Shown: positions 27,146 through 36,294 of the stretch, piece after piece
How positions within the stretch are numbered: the stretch's first letter is position 1
Layout of the letters: every line of letters starts with the position of its first letter
From: Lelliottia wanjuensis
GTDB taxonomy: Bacteria; Pseudomonadota; Gammaproteobacteria; Enterobacterales; Enterobacteriaceae
Direction: 5' to 3'
Assembly: GCF_030238365.1 (NCBI RefSeq)
Contig: NZ_JASSOT010000001.1
Span: 186,001 to 250,000 of the forward strand
Length of the DNA stretch: 64,000 nt
Program-made: the position numbers and the translations under genes
The notes under the pieces: model-generated
The model's input: the letters and a program-made list of their open reading frames with translations, nothing else
Database searches by the model: none
What the model was told of the DNA's origin: nothing

Positions 27146-28435
27146 TTACGCAGTGACAGAGAGCCGCAACGCCAGCGCGGCCAGAGTGACGAACAGGACC
27201 GGCAGGGTCATGACAATGCCGGTACGGAAATAATAGCCCCAGGTGATGGTCATATTTTTCTGGGAAAGCACGTGCAGCCACAGGAGTGTCGCCAGACTAC
27301 CAATCGGGGTGATTTTCGGACCTAAATCGCAGCCGATGACGTTGGCATAGATCATCGCCTCTTTAATGACGCCCGAGGCGCTGCTGGCGTCTATCGACAA
27401 GGCGCCAATCAGGACGGTCGGCATATTGTTCATGATGGACGACAAAAAAGCGGTCAGGAAACCGGTGCCGAACGTCGCTGCCCATAAACCTTTATCGGCG
27501 AGGAGATTCAGCAATCCGGAGAGGTATTCCGTCAGGCCAGCATTGCGCAGGCCATAAACCACCAGATACATCCCCAGCGAGAAAATGACGATCTGCCACG
27601 GCGCGCCGCGCAGGACCTTTCCGGTGTTAATCCCGTGACCTTTTTTGGCGACAGCGAACAGCACCGCCGCGCCGGTGGCGGCAATCGCGCTGACGGGGAT
27701 TCCCAGCGGCTCCAGCACGAAGAAGCCAACCAGCAGAGCCACCAGCACAACCCAGCCCGTTTTGAAGGTGGCCAGGTCTTTAATCGCGCTGGCTGGCGTT
27801 TTCAGCAGCGCCACGTCATAGGTCGCCGGAATGTCCTTGCGGAAAAAGAGATGCAGCATTGCGAGCGTGGCGGCGATCGCGGCGAGATCAACGGGGATCA
27901 TGATGGACGCATAGTCGGTAAACCCGAGCTGGAAGAAATCCGCCGAAACGATATTCACCAGGTTGGAGACGATAAGCGGCAGGCTGGCGGTGTCGGCGAT
28001 AAACCCAGCGGCCATCACGAAGGCCAGCGTCGTACCTCGGCTGAAGCCGAGGGCGTGCAGCATGGCAATCACGATCGGGGTCAGGATCAGCGCGGCACCG
28101 TCGTTAGCAAAGAGTGCCGCGACAGCGGCACCGAGCAGCACAATCCAGGTGAAGAGCAGGCGTCCGTGTCCGTTTCCCCTGCGGGATACATGCAGCGCCG
28201 CCCATTCGAAAAAGCCGGACTCATCGAGCAGCAAACTGATAATAATCACCGCAATAAAGGTTGCCGTCGCATTCCAGACGATATTCCAGACCACCGGAAT
28301 ATCAGCGACGTGAATGACGCCGAACATCAGCGCCAGCGCCGCGCCAACACTCGCGCTCCAGCCAATACTCAGTCCTCTGGGCTGCCAGATGACCAGGATC
28401 AGCGTCAGGACAAAAATACTCCCTGCCAGTAACAT
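27146..28435 (-). CDS. arsB: Arsenite efflux pump ArsB
   Basis: This 429-aa inner membrane antiporter has about twelve helices and exports arsenite and antimonite. The length equals E. coli ArsB. The ATG at 28435 ([13 protein letters not shown]) follows GGAG at good spacing, so the 17 residues upstream are not translated. No arsA is present, so it works from membrane potential alone. It begins 44 bases after arsR. Confidence 0.95.
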   Translation of the reverse strand: MLLAGSIFVLTLILVIWQPRGLSIGWSASVGAALALMFGVIHVADIPVVWNIVWNATATFIAVIIISLLLDESGFFEWAALHVSRRGNGHGRLLFTWIVLLGAAVAALFANDGAALILTPIVIAMLHALGFSRGTTLAFVMAAGFIADTASLPLIVSNLVNIVSADFFQLGFTDYASIMIPVDLAAIAATLAMLHLFFRKDIPATYDVALLKTPASAIKDLATFKTGWVVLVALLVGFFVLEPLGIPVSAIAATGAAVLFAVAKKGHGINTGKVLRGAPWQIVIFSLGMYLVVYGLRNAGLTEYLSGLLNLLADKGLWAATFGTGFLTAFLSSIMNNMPTVLIGALSIDASSASGVIKEAMIYANVIGCDLGPKITPIGSLATLLWLHVLSQKNMTITWGYYFRTGIVMTLPVLFVTLAALALRLSVTA

Positions 28436-28479
28436 GTGTGACTCCAACAGATATGTTTTAAAGAATGTGTTTATTTCAG

Positions 28480-28800
28480 TTAGCAAGACGATGACGAAGA
28501 TTTTGCCAGCCAGGCGCGGACATCATCCCGCAGACATAGCCAGCTCGACGTAATGGTTTCCGCCGCCCAGGCAGGCATGTGCGGGGATAAGCGGTAGTGG
28601 ATCCATTTCCCTGCGCGGCGGTCAATCACCAGCCCTGACTCGCGTAAAATCGCCATGTGGCGCGAGATTTTTGGCTGCGACTGCCCGGTGGCCCCGCAGA
28701 GATCGCAGACGCACAGCTCTGCGGATTCCCGCAGAAGCATGACGATCGCCAGACGGGTTTCATCCGACAGAATTTTGAACAGCTGAACGGGATGTTGCAT
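28480..28800 (-). CDS. arsR: Arsenic-responsive repressor ArsR
   Basis: This 106-aa SmtB/ArsR winged-helix repressor has the arsenite-binding pair in ELCVCDLC, within the DNA-recognition region before [17 protein letters not shown]. The start at 28800 ([11 protein letters not shown]) aligns with E. coli ArsR. An upstream ATG at 28842 lies inside the operator palindrome and is unlikely to be used. The C-terminus ends in a short serine-rich tail with a final Cys (KSSSSSC). Confidence 0.93.
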   Translation of the reverse strand: MQHPVQLFKILSDETRLAIVMLLRESAELCVCDLCGATGQSQPKISRHMAILRESGLVIDRRAGKWIHYRLSPHMPAWAAETITSSWLCLRDDVRAWLAKSSSSSC

Positions 28801-28823
28801 GTGTTTGCCCAGATGAGTTTGAG

Positions 28824-28849
28824 TACACATATGGTAAATCATATGTGTA
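28824..28849. promoter_or_regulatory. ArsR operator
   Basis: TACACATATG and CATATGTGTA form a perfect 10-bp inverted repeat with a 6-base spacer, immediately upstream of arsR. It resembles the E. coli ars operator core (TCATATG... TATGTG). It is the probable site of autorepression. Confidence 0.82.
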
Positions 28850-28952
28850 ACGTTGAAAACCCACTTTCATCAAAGAACATATAAGAAGCTAACCCTAAAG
28901 GATTACGCGAAGCCGCCAGGGCGGACTATTAAGGGGGCGAAGATCGTGGAGA

Positions 28953-28966
28953 TTGATTTGACGCAA
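28953..28966 (+). promoter_or_regulatory. Candidate FNR site upstream of fdnG
   Basis: TTGAT-TTGA-CGCAA matches FNR consensus TTGAT-N4-ATCAA fully in the left half and in three bases of the right. A -10-like GATAGT lies at 28986. E. coli fdnG is activated by FNR and NarL, so this placement is plausible. NarL heptamers were not clearly seen. Confidence 0.4.
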
Positions 28967-29029
28967 AAAAATCAGGGGCTTTGCTGATAGTTTGCGGCGC
29001 GAAGTCTCCTGAAAATAACGAGGACAACG

Positions 29030-32000
29030 ATGGACGTCAGCCGCAGAAAGTTTTTTAAAATCTGCGCGGGCGGTATGGCCGGAACCACAGCTGCGGCGTT
29101 GGGCTTTATGCCTAAAATCGCGCTGGCTCAGTCGCGCAACTACAAATTACTGCGCGCCAAAGAGATCCGTAACACCTGCACATACTGCTCCGTGGGATGT
29201 GGGCTATTGATGTATAGCCTGGGCGATGGCGCGAAAAACGCCAAAGAAGCGATTTACCATATTGAAGGGGACCCGGATCATCCGGTGAGCCGCGGGGCTC
29301 TGTGCCCGAAAGGCGCAGGCCTGCTGGACTATGTCCACAGCGACAACCGCCTGCGTTACCCGGAATATCGCGCGCCTGGCTCCGACAAATGGCAGCGTAT
29401 CTCCTGGGATGATGCCTTTAACCGCATCGCCAAATTAATGAAAGCCGACCGCGACGCCAACTTCGTCGAGAAGAACGCGCAGGGCGTGACCGTGAACCGC
29501 TGGCTTTCCACCGGGATGCTCTGCGCATCTGCGGCAAGTAATGAAACCGGCATGCTGACGCAAAAATTTGTGCGCTCACTCGGCATGCTGGCGGTAGACA
29601 ACCAGGCGCGCGTCTGACACGGACCAACGGTAGCAAGTCTTGCTCCAACATTTGGTCGCGGTGCGATGACCAACCACTGGGTTGATATCAAAAACGCTAA
29701 CGTCGTGGTGGTGATGGGCGGTAACGCCGCTGAAGCCCATCCGGTGGGATTCCGCTGGGCGATGGAAGCGAAAAACAACAATGATGCGACGCTGATCGTC
29801 GTCGATCCGCGCTTTACGCGTACGGCATCGGTGGCGGATATCTATGCGCCGATTCGTTCCGGTACGGACATTACGTTCCTGTCTGGCGTGCTGCTGTATC
29901 TGATCGAAAACAACAAAATCAACGCCGAATACGTCAAACACTACACCAACGCGAATCTGCTGGTGCGGGAAGACTTTGCCTTTGATGACGGGCTGTTCAG
30001 CGGCTATGACGCAGAAAAACGTCAGTACGACAAATCCTCCTGGAACTATCAGTTCGACGAAAACGGCTTTGCGAAACGCGATGAAACCCTGACCGATCCG
30101 CGCTGCGTGTGGAACTTGCTGAAACAGCACGTTTCTCGCTATACGCCGGAGGTGGTGGAAAACATCTGTGGCACCCCAAAAGCTGACTTCCTGAAAGTGT
30201 GTGAAGTGCTGGCCTCCACCAGCGCGGCGGATCGTACCACCACCTTCCTGTACGCCCTGGGCTGGACGCAGCACACCGTCGGTGCGCAAAACATCCGTAC
30301 CATGGCGATGATTCAGCTGTTGCTCGGCAATATGGGCATGGCGGGCGGCGGCGTGAACGCCCTGCGCGGACACTCCAATATTCAGGGCTTAACGGATCTG
30401 GGGCTGCTCTCCACCAGCCTGACCGGCTATCTGACGCTGCCATCGGAAAAACAGACGGATCTCCAGACCTATCTCACCGCTAGTACGCCAAAAGCGACGC
30501 TGCCGGACCAGGTGAACTACTGGAGCAACTATCCGAAGTTCTTCGTCAGCCTGATGAAATCTTTCTACGGCGATGCGGCGCAGAAAGAGAACGACTGGGG
30601 CTTTGAGTGGTTGCCGAAATGGGACCAGGCCTACGACGTCATAAAGTATTTCAACATGATGGACAAGGGGAACGTCACGGGCTACATCTGCCAGGGCTTC
30701 AACCCGGTGGCTTCCTTCCCGGACAAAAACAAAGTCGTGCGCAGTTTGAGCAAGCTGAAGTACATGGTGGTGATCGATCCGCTGGTGACTGAAACCTCCA
30801 ACTTCTGGCAGAACCACGGCGAGATGAACGATGTCGATCCGGCGTCGATTCAGACCGAAGTGTTCCGCCTGCCGTCGACCTGTTTCGCGGAAGAAGATGG
30901 TTCGATTGCCAACTCGGGCCGCTGGCTGCAGTGGCACTGGAAAGGTCAGGATGCACCGGGCGAAGCGCGCAACGACGGCGAAATTCTGGCCGGGATTTAC
31001 CACCGTCTGCGCGATATGTATCGCACCCTGGGCGGTAAAGGCGTAGAGCCGCTGCTGAAAATGAGCTGGAACTACAAGCAGCCAGATCATCCGGAATCGG
31101 AAGAGATTGCCAAAGAGAACAACGGCGTAGCGCTGGCGGATCTCTATGATCCGAACGGCAATCTGCTGGCGAAAAAAGGTCAGCTGCTGAACAGCTTTGC
31201 GCTGCTGCGCGACGACGGTACTACCGCGTCCTCCTGCTGGATTTACGCCGGGAGCTGGACCGAGCAGGGCAACCAGATGGCCAACCGCGATAACGCCGAT
31301 CCGTCAGGATTAGGCAATACGCTAGGCTGGGCATGGGCATGGCCGCTCAACCGTCGCGTGCTGTACAACCGTGCCTCTGCGGACATCAACGGCAAGCCGT
31401 GGGATCCGAAACGCAGCCTGATCGAATGGAACGGCACGAAGTGGGCGGGGAACGATATCCCGGACTTCAACACCGCGCCGCCGGGCAGCAAAACCGGGCC
31501 GTTTATCATGCAGCCGGAAGGTCTGGGGCGTCTGTTTGCCCTCGACAAACTGGCGGAAGGGCCGTTCCCGGAACACTACGAGCCGATGGAAACGCCGCTC
31601 GGCACCAACCCGCTGCACCCGAACGTGGTGTCGAGTCCGGTGGTTCGCCTGTACGAAGACGACGCGCTGCGCTTAGGTAAGAAAGATAAGTTCCCGTACG
31701 TCGGGACCACCTATCGTCTGACCGAGCATTTCCACACCTGGACTAAGCACGCGCGGCTCAACGCCATCGCTCAGCCGGAACAGTTTGTCGAAATTAGCGA
31801 AACCCTCGCGAAGTCGAAAGGCATCAGCAACGGCGATCGCGTGAAGGTGAGCAGCAAACGCGGCTTTATTCGCGCGGTGGCGGTGGTGACGCGTCGTCTG
31901 CAGACGCTCAACGTCAACGGCCAGCAGGTCGAGACCGTTGGGATCCCGCTGCACTGGGGCTTTGAAGGGGTGGCGCAAAAAGGCTATCTCGCCAACACCC

Positions 32001-32077
32001 TGACGCCAAACGTCGGCGATTCCAACTCGCAAACGCCGGAATATAAAGCGTTTCTGGTCAACATCGAGAAAGCGTAA
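29030..32077 (+). CDS. fdnG: Formate dehydrogenase-N major subunit (selenoprotein)
   Basis: This single 1015-aa selenoprotein is interrupted by an in-frame TGA at 29615-29617 that encodes selenocysteine 196 (context V-U-H-G-P). It oxidises formate to CO2 in the periplasm with bis-MGD molybdenum and one [4Fe-4S] cluster. The Tat signal SRRKFFK is at residues 4-10, and the cluster ligands begin CTYCSVGCG. The length and Sec position equal E. coli FdnG. It is followed by fdnH and fdnI, and together they feed menaquinol or ubiquinol to nitrate reductase. ORF finders split it at the TGA; it is not a pseudogene. Confidence 0.97.
29615..29657 (+). promoter_or_regulatory. Selenocysteine UGA and bacterial SECIS hairpin
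   Basis: Directly after the TGA, GACCAA (29622-29627) pairs with TTGGTC (29652-29657). Inside it, GG-T-AGCA pairs with TGCTCC around the loop AGTCT, with a bulged T at 29631. This is the bSECIS form bound by SelB. Confidence 0.92.
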
Positions 32078-32088
32078 GGAGCGATCGA

Positions 32089-32973
32089 ATGGCAATGGAA
32101 ACACAAGACATTATCAAACGCTCCGCCACCAACGCCATGACGCCCGCGCCTCGTGCGCGGGATTACAAAGCGGAAGTGGCCAAGCTGATTGATGTCTCCT
32201 CCTGCGTGGGCTGCAAAGCCTGCCAGGTGGCCTGTTCGGAGTGGAACGATATCCGCGACGAAGTGGGGCACTGCGTGGGGGTTTACGATAACCCGGCCGA
32301 TCTGAGCGCCAAATCCTGGACGGTGATGCGCTTTAGCGAAACCGAGCAGAACGGCAAGCTGGAGTGGCTGATCCGCAAAGACGGCTGCATGCACTGCGAA
32401 GATCCGGGCTGTCTGAAAGCGTGCCCGTCCGCGGGTGCGATTATTCAGTACGCCAACGGTATCGTCGATTTTCAGCAGGATAATTGTATCGGCTGCGGGT
32501 ACTGCATCGCCGGGTGTCCGTTCAACGTGCCGCGTCTGAACAAAGATGATAACCGGGTATACAAATGCACCCTGTGCGTGGACCGCGTCAGCATCGGGCA
32601 GGAGCCTGCCTGCGTGAAGACCTGTCCGACCGGCGCGATTCATTTCGGTACCAAGAAAGAGATGCTCGACGTGGCGCAAGAGCGCGTCGATAAGCTCAAA
32701 GCGCGCGGGTACGACAACGCGGGGATCTATAATCCGCAGGGCGTCGGCGGTACGCATGTGATGTACGTTCTGCATCACAACGACCAGCCGGAGCTGTATC
32801 ACAATCTGCCGAAAGAGCCGGCGATCGACACCTCAATCAACCTGTGGAAAGGGGCGCTGAAACCGCTCGCGGCAGCCGGTTTTATCGCCACCTTCGCCGG
32901 GTTGATTTATCACTACATCGGTATCGGGCCGAACAAAGAGGTGGATGACGACGAGGAGGAGCATCATGAGTAA
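32089..32973 (+). CDS. fdnH: Formate dehydrogenase-N iron-sulfur subunit
   Basis: This 294-aa protein carries four [4Fe-4S] clusters in a wire from FdnG to FdnI. The ligand groups are [35 protein letters not shown] and CTLC/CVKTC. A single C-terminal membrane helix ([17 protein letters not shown]) anchors it with the bulk in the periplasm, carried by the FdnG Tat signal. It begins 11 bases after fdnG with an AGGAG site. Confidence 0.97.
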   Translation: MAMETQDIIKRSATNAMTPAPRARDYKAEVAKLIDVSSCVGCKACQVACSEWNDIRDEVGHCVGVYDNPADLSAKSWTVMRFSETEQNGKLEWLIRKDGCMHCEDPGCLKACPSAGAIIQYANGIVDFQQDNCIGCGYCIAGCPFNVPRLNKDDNRVYKCTLCVDRVSIGQEPACVKTCPTGAIHFGTKKEMLDVAQERVDKLKARGYDNAGIYNPQGVGGTHVMYVLHHNDQPELYHNLPKEPAIDTSINLWKGALKPLAAAGFIATFAGLIYHYIGIGPNKEVDDDEEEHHE

Positions 32974-33622
32974 GTCGAAGATGATTGTGCGCACGAAGTT
33001 TGTCGACCGCGCCTGTCACTGGACGGTGGTCATCTGCTTCTTCCTGGTGGCGGTGTCCGGGATTTCGTTCTTCTTCCCGACGCTGCAGTGGCTGACCGAA
33101 ACCTTCGGCACACCGCAGATGGGGCGTATTCTGCATCCGTTCTTCGGCGTGCTGATCTTCGTGGTGCTGATGTTCATGTTCGTGCGCTTCGTGCATCACA
33201 ACATCCCGGATAAGCAGGACATTCCGTGGCTGAAGGGGATTGTCGAAGTGCTCAAGGGCAATGAGCACAAAGTCGCGAAAGTCGGTAAGTACAATGCCGG
33301 ACAGAAGATGATGTTCTGGACCATCATGAGCATGATTTTTGTGCTGCTGGTGACCGGGGTGATTATCTGGCGTCCGTACTTTGCGCATTACTTCCCGATT
33401 CAGGTGATTCGCTACAGTCTGCTGATCCATGCGACCGTCGCCATCATTCTGATCCACGCCATCCTGATCCATATGTATATGGCGTTCTGGGTGAAAGGGT
33501 CGATTAAAGGAATGATCGAAGGGAAGGTGAGCCGCCGCTGGGCGCAAAAACACCACCCGCGCTGGTATCGTGAGGTCGAAAGACTGGAAGCGAAAAAAGA
33601 GAGTTCGGAAGGGATGAAGTAA
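32966..33622 (+). CDS. fdnI: Formate dehydrogenase-N cytochrome b556 subunit
   Basis: This 218-aa diheme membrane protein has four helices and the family haem-ligand histidines ([23 protein letters not shown]). It transfers electrons from FdnH to menaquinone at the cytoplasmic side. The ATG at 32966 overlaps the fdnH stop by eight bases; the upstream in-frame start belongs to fdnH reading in another frame. The length is within one residue of the E. coli protein. Confidence 0.96.
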   Translation: MSKSKMIVRTKFVDRACHWTVVICFFLVAVSGISFFFPTLQWLTETFGTPQMGRILHPFFGVLIFVVLMFMFVRFVHHNIPDKQDIPWLKGIVEVLKGNEHKVAKVGKYNAGQKMMFWTIMSMIFVLLVTGVIIWRPYFAHYFPIQVIRYSLLIHATVAIILIHAILIHMYMAFWVKGSIKGMIEGKVSRRWAQKHHPRWYREVERLEAKKESSEGMK

Positions 33623-33625
33623 GTT

Positions 33626-33663
33626 TTATCCCCGCACGGGAGATGACCACCGTGCGGGGATAA
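33626..33663 (+). terminator. Perfect hairpin after fdnI
   Basis: A 14-bp perfect stem, TTATCCCCGCACGG with its reverse complement and a 10-base loop, begins just after the fdnI stop. No clear T tract follows, so it may be a 3'-end protecting stem rather than a strict intrinsic terminator. Confidence 0.65.
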
Positions 33664-33805
33664 GAGATACAGAGAATAGGCTTTAAAAATAATGAATTAA
33701 AACCGGTATTCTCGATAAAAACATTTCATGCTTTGGTTGTATTGAAAAAATAATCTAATAAGATTTAACTTAAATCCACGTAATAAACAGTCATTTATCT
33801 TTGTT

Positions 33806-34447
33806 TTAATACTTCGCGGGCAGGGATGTCATGCCTTTTAAAATCCCATTCTCTAATACGATATATCCTCCAGCCTTCAGCTGAGCGAGGATACGCATAA
33901 TGCCGCTGCGTGAAAGCTGCGTTTTACTGCGAATATATTTTTCTGCCGTAATGTTTTCTCGGATACTTTCAGGCGAGTCCATCAACTCAAGTAATTGAAA
34001 ACGAATGGCTTCATAGGCATTTGTCGGCGTGACGTGAGTCATATGCACGAACAACGAACTCACCATAATCTGCATATGTTTGGCGAAGAGATCCCACAGA
34101 TTATGCTTCTCCACGATCTTCATCAGCTCGTCATACTCCAGAACTGCAATTTCAGAGACAGCGGCCACCCGGAAAGAGAGCTCCATATTCCCGGTTTCCG
34201 GGACAATCCCGCGGATGCAAGGGGCTTCAAAAGCGCCTAACAATACGTCCTCTGGCTGACGATAAAGATGAATAATTCCCGTGCGCACGAGATAGCAATA
34301 TCGTTTTTCCTGCGCATTAAACCTAAACCACGTACCGACAGGCTGGGTTTTATACTTTACATAGGGCTCAAGTGCGTTAAGAAACGTGCTGACATAGGGA
34401 GAGCGTATAAGGTTAAGCGAGGGCGGTGGGACGGTTTTTTTTGTCAT
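33806..34447 (-). CDS. IprA-like winged-helix regulator
   Basis: This 213-aa protein resembles the IprA/YaiV group. It has a cyclic-nucleotide-binding-like beta domain (about residues 20-120, without an obvious cAMP phosphate-binding motif) and a C-terminal winged helix (YIRSKTQLSRSGIMRILAQLKAGGYI). It is divergent from the fimbrial operon across about 480 bp, so it is a likely local regulator of fimbriae. IprA itself affects oxidative-stress resistance in enterics. The ligand is unknown. Confidence 0.75.
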   Translation of the reverse strand: MTKKTVPPPSLNLIRSPYVSTFLNALEPYVKYKTQPVGTWFRFNAQEKRYCYLVRTGIIHLYRQPEDVLLGAFEAPCIRGIVPETGNMELSFRVAAVSEIAVLEYDELMKIVEKHNLWDLFAKHMQIMVSSLFVHMTHVTPTNAYEAIRFQLLELMDSPESIRENITAEKYIRSKTQLSRSGIMRILAQLKAGGYIVLENGILKGMTSLPAKY

Positions 34448-34930
34448 GATTGCAAATTTGATTAAAATATTATTTAAAGACTATAGCATAGTCTCCAGAC
34501 AGCAACAATTAGCACCCTTACGCGTTCGAAGCTGGGTATCTTTTAGAGCGGATAACGTGTTGAAAGGCCGGGCGTAGCAGAGGTTTTCAGGAAAATCCAC
34601 CTTAAGTCGCGATAAAAATCTTGTCACTATTATATGAAAAATAAGCAGAAATTGCTTTGTGGGTGAGAGTCTACTTTTAGACTCTGGCTCCATGGCAAGA
34701 TTATTTGTTTTCTATCAAAATGGCCTCCGTCGAAATGATAAAGTTTTTAGCAATTAATTTTGCTTTTCTTTTTGGCATACCGAGAGATTGTCTGCTTAAT
34801 GCGCCGCATGAGTGAAATGACAGTCATCTTATTTGAAAATAAAGTTAACTGAAAATAAAAGCGTTGTCGGACATTAACGTGTGAATGTCAGCGCTCGATA
34901 TTTTGGCAAATAATTCCCCAGGATTGACCT
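34448..34930. other. Fimbrial operon regulatory region
   Basis: This AT-rich gap lies between the divergent regulator and the major pilin. It holds a perfect 8-bp inverted repeat (AGAGTCTA/TAGACTCT, 34666-34685). I see no pair of short inverted repeats of the fimS type that would make an invertible phase-variation switch. Confidence 0.5.
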
Positions 34931-35455
34931 ATGAAAAAGATTTTCATTGCCTCCGCTATTGCAGCGGTATCTGTATTGTCTTCCGCCGCTGCACTGGCTT
35001 CTGACGGCACCATTAATTTTACCGGTGAAGTTCTGGATTCTGCTTGTACGGTTGATATTGGTGCCAATAACACCATGGAAGTGACGCTGGGCAGCGTAGC
35101 GAAAACGGCCTTTACCGGTAAAGGTTCTACCGCGTCTTATTCCAAGTTTAATCTGAAACTGACCAAGTGCCCGGCTACTGTGACCAGCGCTTCCGTTAAG
35201 TTCGAAGGCACTAACTATGCTGGCGATGACAGCGTGCTGGCCCTGACGGAAGAAGATGGCGTGGCAACGGGTGTGGGCGTGCAGATCTCTGACGCATCAA
35301 ACAAAGTAGTAGAACTGGGTACCGCCACCGCGAGCACCACGCTGGCCGCTGGCGACAACGTTCTGCCGTTCTATGCGCGTTATATCCAGCAAGCTGCTGC
35401 AGTGACTGCCGGCCCGGCAAACTCTGTTGCTCAGTTCACGCTGAACTACAACTAA
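34931..35455 (+). CDS. Major fimbrial subunit (chaperone-usher pilin)
   Basis: This 174-aa pilin has a signal peptide ending ALA, a mature start SDGTINFTGEVLDSACTVDIG with the first of two pilin cysteines, the second Cys in LTKCPATVTS, and a C-terminal aromatic beta strand QFTLNYN used for donor-strand exchange. It is first in the operon and is followed by a hairpin that may give it excess expression. Confidence 0.93.
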   Translation: MKKIFIASAIAAVSVLSSAAALASDGTINFTGEVLDSACTVDIGANNTMEVTLGSVAKTAFTGKGSTASYSKFNLKLTKCPATVTSASVKFEGTNYAGDDSVLALTEEDGVATGVGVQISDASNKVVELGTATASTTLAAGDNVLPFYARYIQQAAAVTAGPANSVAQFTLNYN

Positions 35456-35486
35456 TAAGTTTTCTTTAAAGAAGAAAATTTGTCAT

Positions 35487-35518
35487 ACGGGCTGATATTT
35501 ATTAGCCCGTTATTTTTC
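35487..35518 (+). terminator. Intercistronic attenuating terminator after the major pilin
   Basis: ACGGGCT and AGCCCGT form a stem with a 10-base loop followed by TATTTTT, between pilin and chaperone genes. Partial termination here would raise the pilin to assembly-factor ratio, as in many fimbrial operons. Confidence 0.75.
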
Positions 35519-35532
35519 TTAAAGGCGAAAAA

Positions 35533-36210
35533 ATGAAAGTATTCCATAAAACTGTACTGGCGGGCCTGTTGGCCGTTTTAGGATCGACTGCTGCGCATGC
35601 GGGTGTTGTTATTGGTGGTACTCGCGTAATTTATGACGGTAGCAAAAAGGAAGCTTCACTGAGTGTCAACAATGCCGACAACGTTCCGTATCTTATTCAG
35701 TCATGGATTGATATGCCTGATGGTGGCGCTGAGAAAGCTCCCTTTATTATTACCCCTCCACTGTATCGTCTCGATCAGGGGCAGAAGAACGTGATGCGTA
35801 TTGTTCGCGCCGGGAATCTTGCCGAAGATAAAGAATCAATGTTCTGGCTGAATGTGAAATCTATTCCGTCTGCCGAGAAAAAAGAAAATACGCTCCAGGT
35901 CGCCGTGAAGACCCGAATTAAACTGATTTACCGTCCTGAATCCCTGAAAGGAACGTCGCCAGAAAAAGTGGCTGATAAATTAACCTGGCAGAAATCTGGG
36001 AATGATATTCAGGTGACCAACCCGACCAGTTATTACATGAATTTTAATGAAATTGATGTCAGCGGTAAAAAACTACCTGACGTGACTTATGTTGCTCCAG
36101 GCTCAACGGCGCGCTTCGCGCTGCCAGCGGGCGTCAGCGGCGGTCAGGTTGAGTTTAAACTGATCAGTGATTTCGGTGGCACAGGCGCAGTACACAAAGC
36201 AGCAATGTAG
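35533..36210 (+). CDS. Periplasmic fimbrial chaperone
   Basis: This 225-aa PapD-like chaperone has a signal peptide (MKVFHKTVLAGLLAVLGSTAAHA) and two Ig domains. The subunit-anchoring Arg is in GGTRVIYDG and the Lys in KTRIKLIYRP. The mid-domain motif PPLYRLDQGQKNVMRI is typical. It caps pilins and delivers them to the usher. Confidence 0.94.
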   Translation: MKVFHKTVLAGLLAVLGSTAAHAGVVIGGTRVIYDGSKKEASLSVNNADNVPYLIQSWIDMPDGGAEKAPFIITPPLYRLDQGQKNVMRIVRAGNLAEDKESMFWLNVKSIPSAEKKENTLQVAVKTRIKLIYRPESLKGTSPEKVADKLTWQKSGNDIQVTNPTSYYMNFNEIDVSGKKLPDVTYVAPGSTARFALPAGVSGGQVEFKLISDFGGTGAVHKAAM

Positions 36211-36294
36211 TATTAACCATCTGGTTAATTTTTAAATTACAAGGTAGTTCGATTAATACAGGGTTCGACCTGTATTTTAAGGGGCATTATTTTA

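Noticed and set aside
27146-27281. N-terminal extension of arsC to 27281
   Set aside because: The extension overlaps the arsB 3' end in another frame; the family start is 27134.
29030-29617. fdnG as a frameshifted or truncated pseudogene in two pieces
   Set aside because: The break is a single TGA at the known selenocysteine position with an intact SECIS hairpin, and the frame is unchanged.
34448-34930. Invertible promoter switch of fimbrial phase variation
   Set aside because: No pair of matching inverted repeats bracketing a promoter and no adjacent FimB/FimE-type recombinase.
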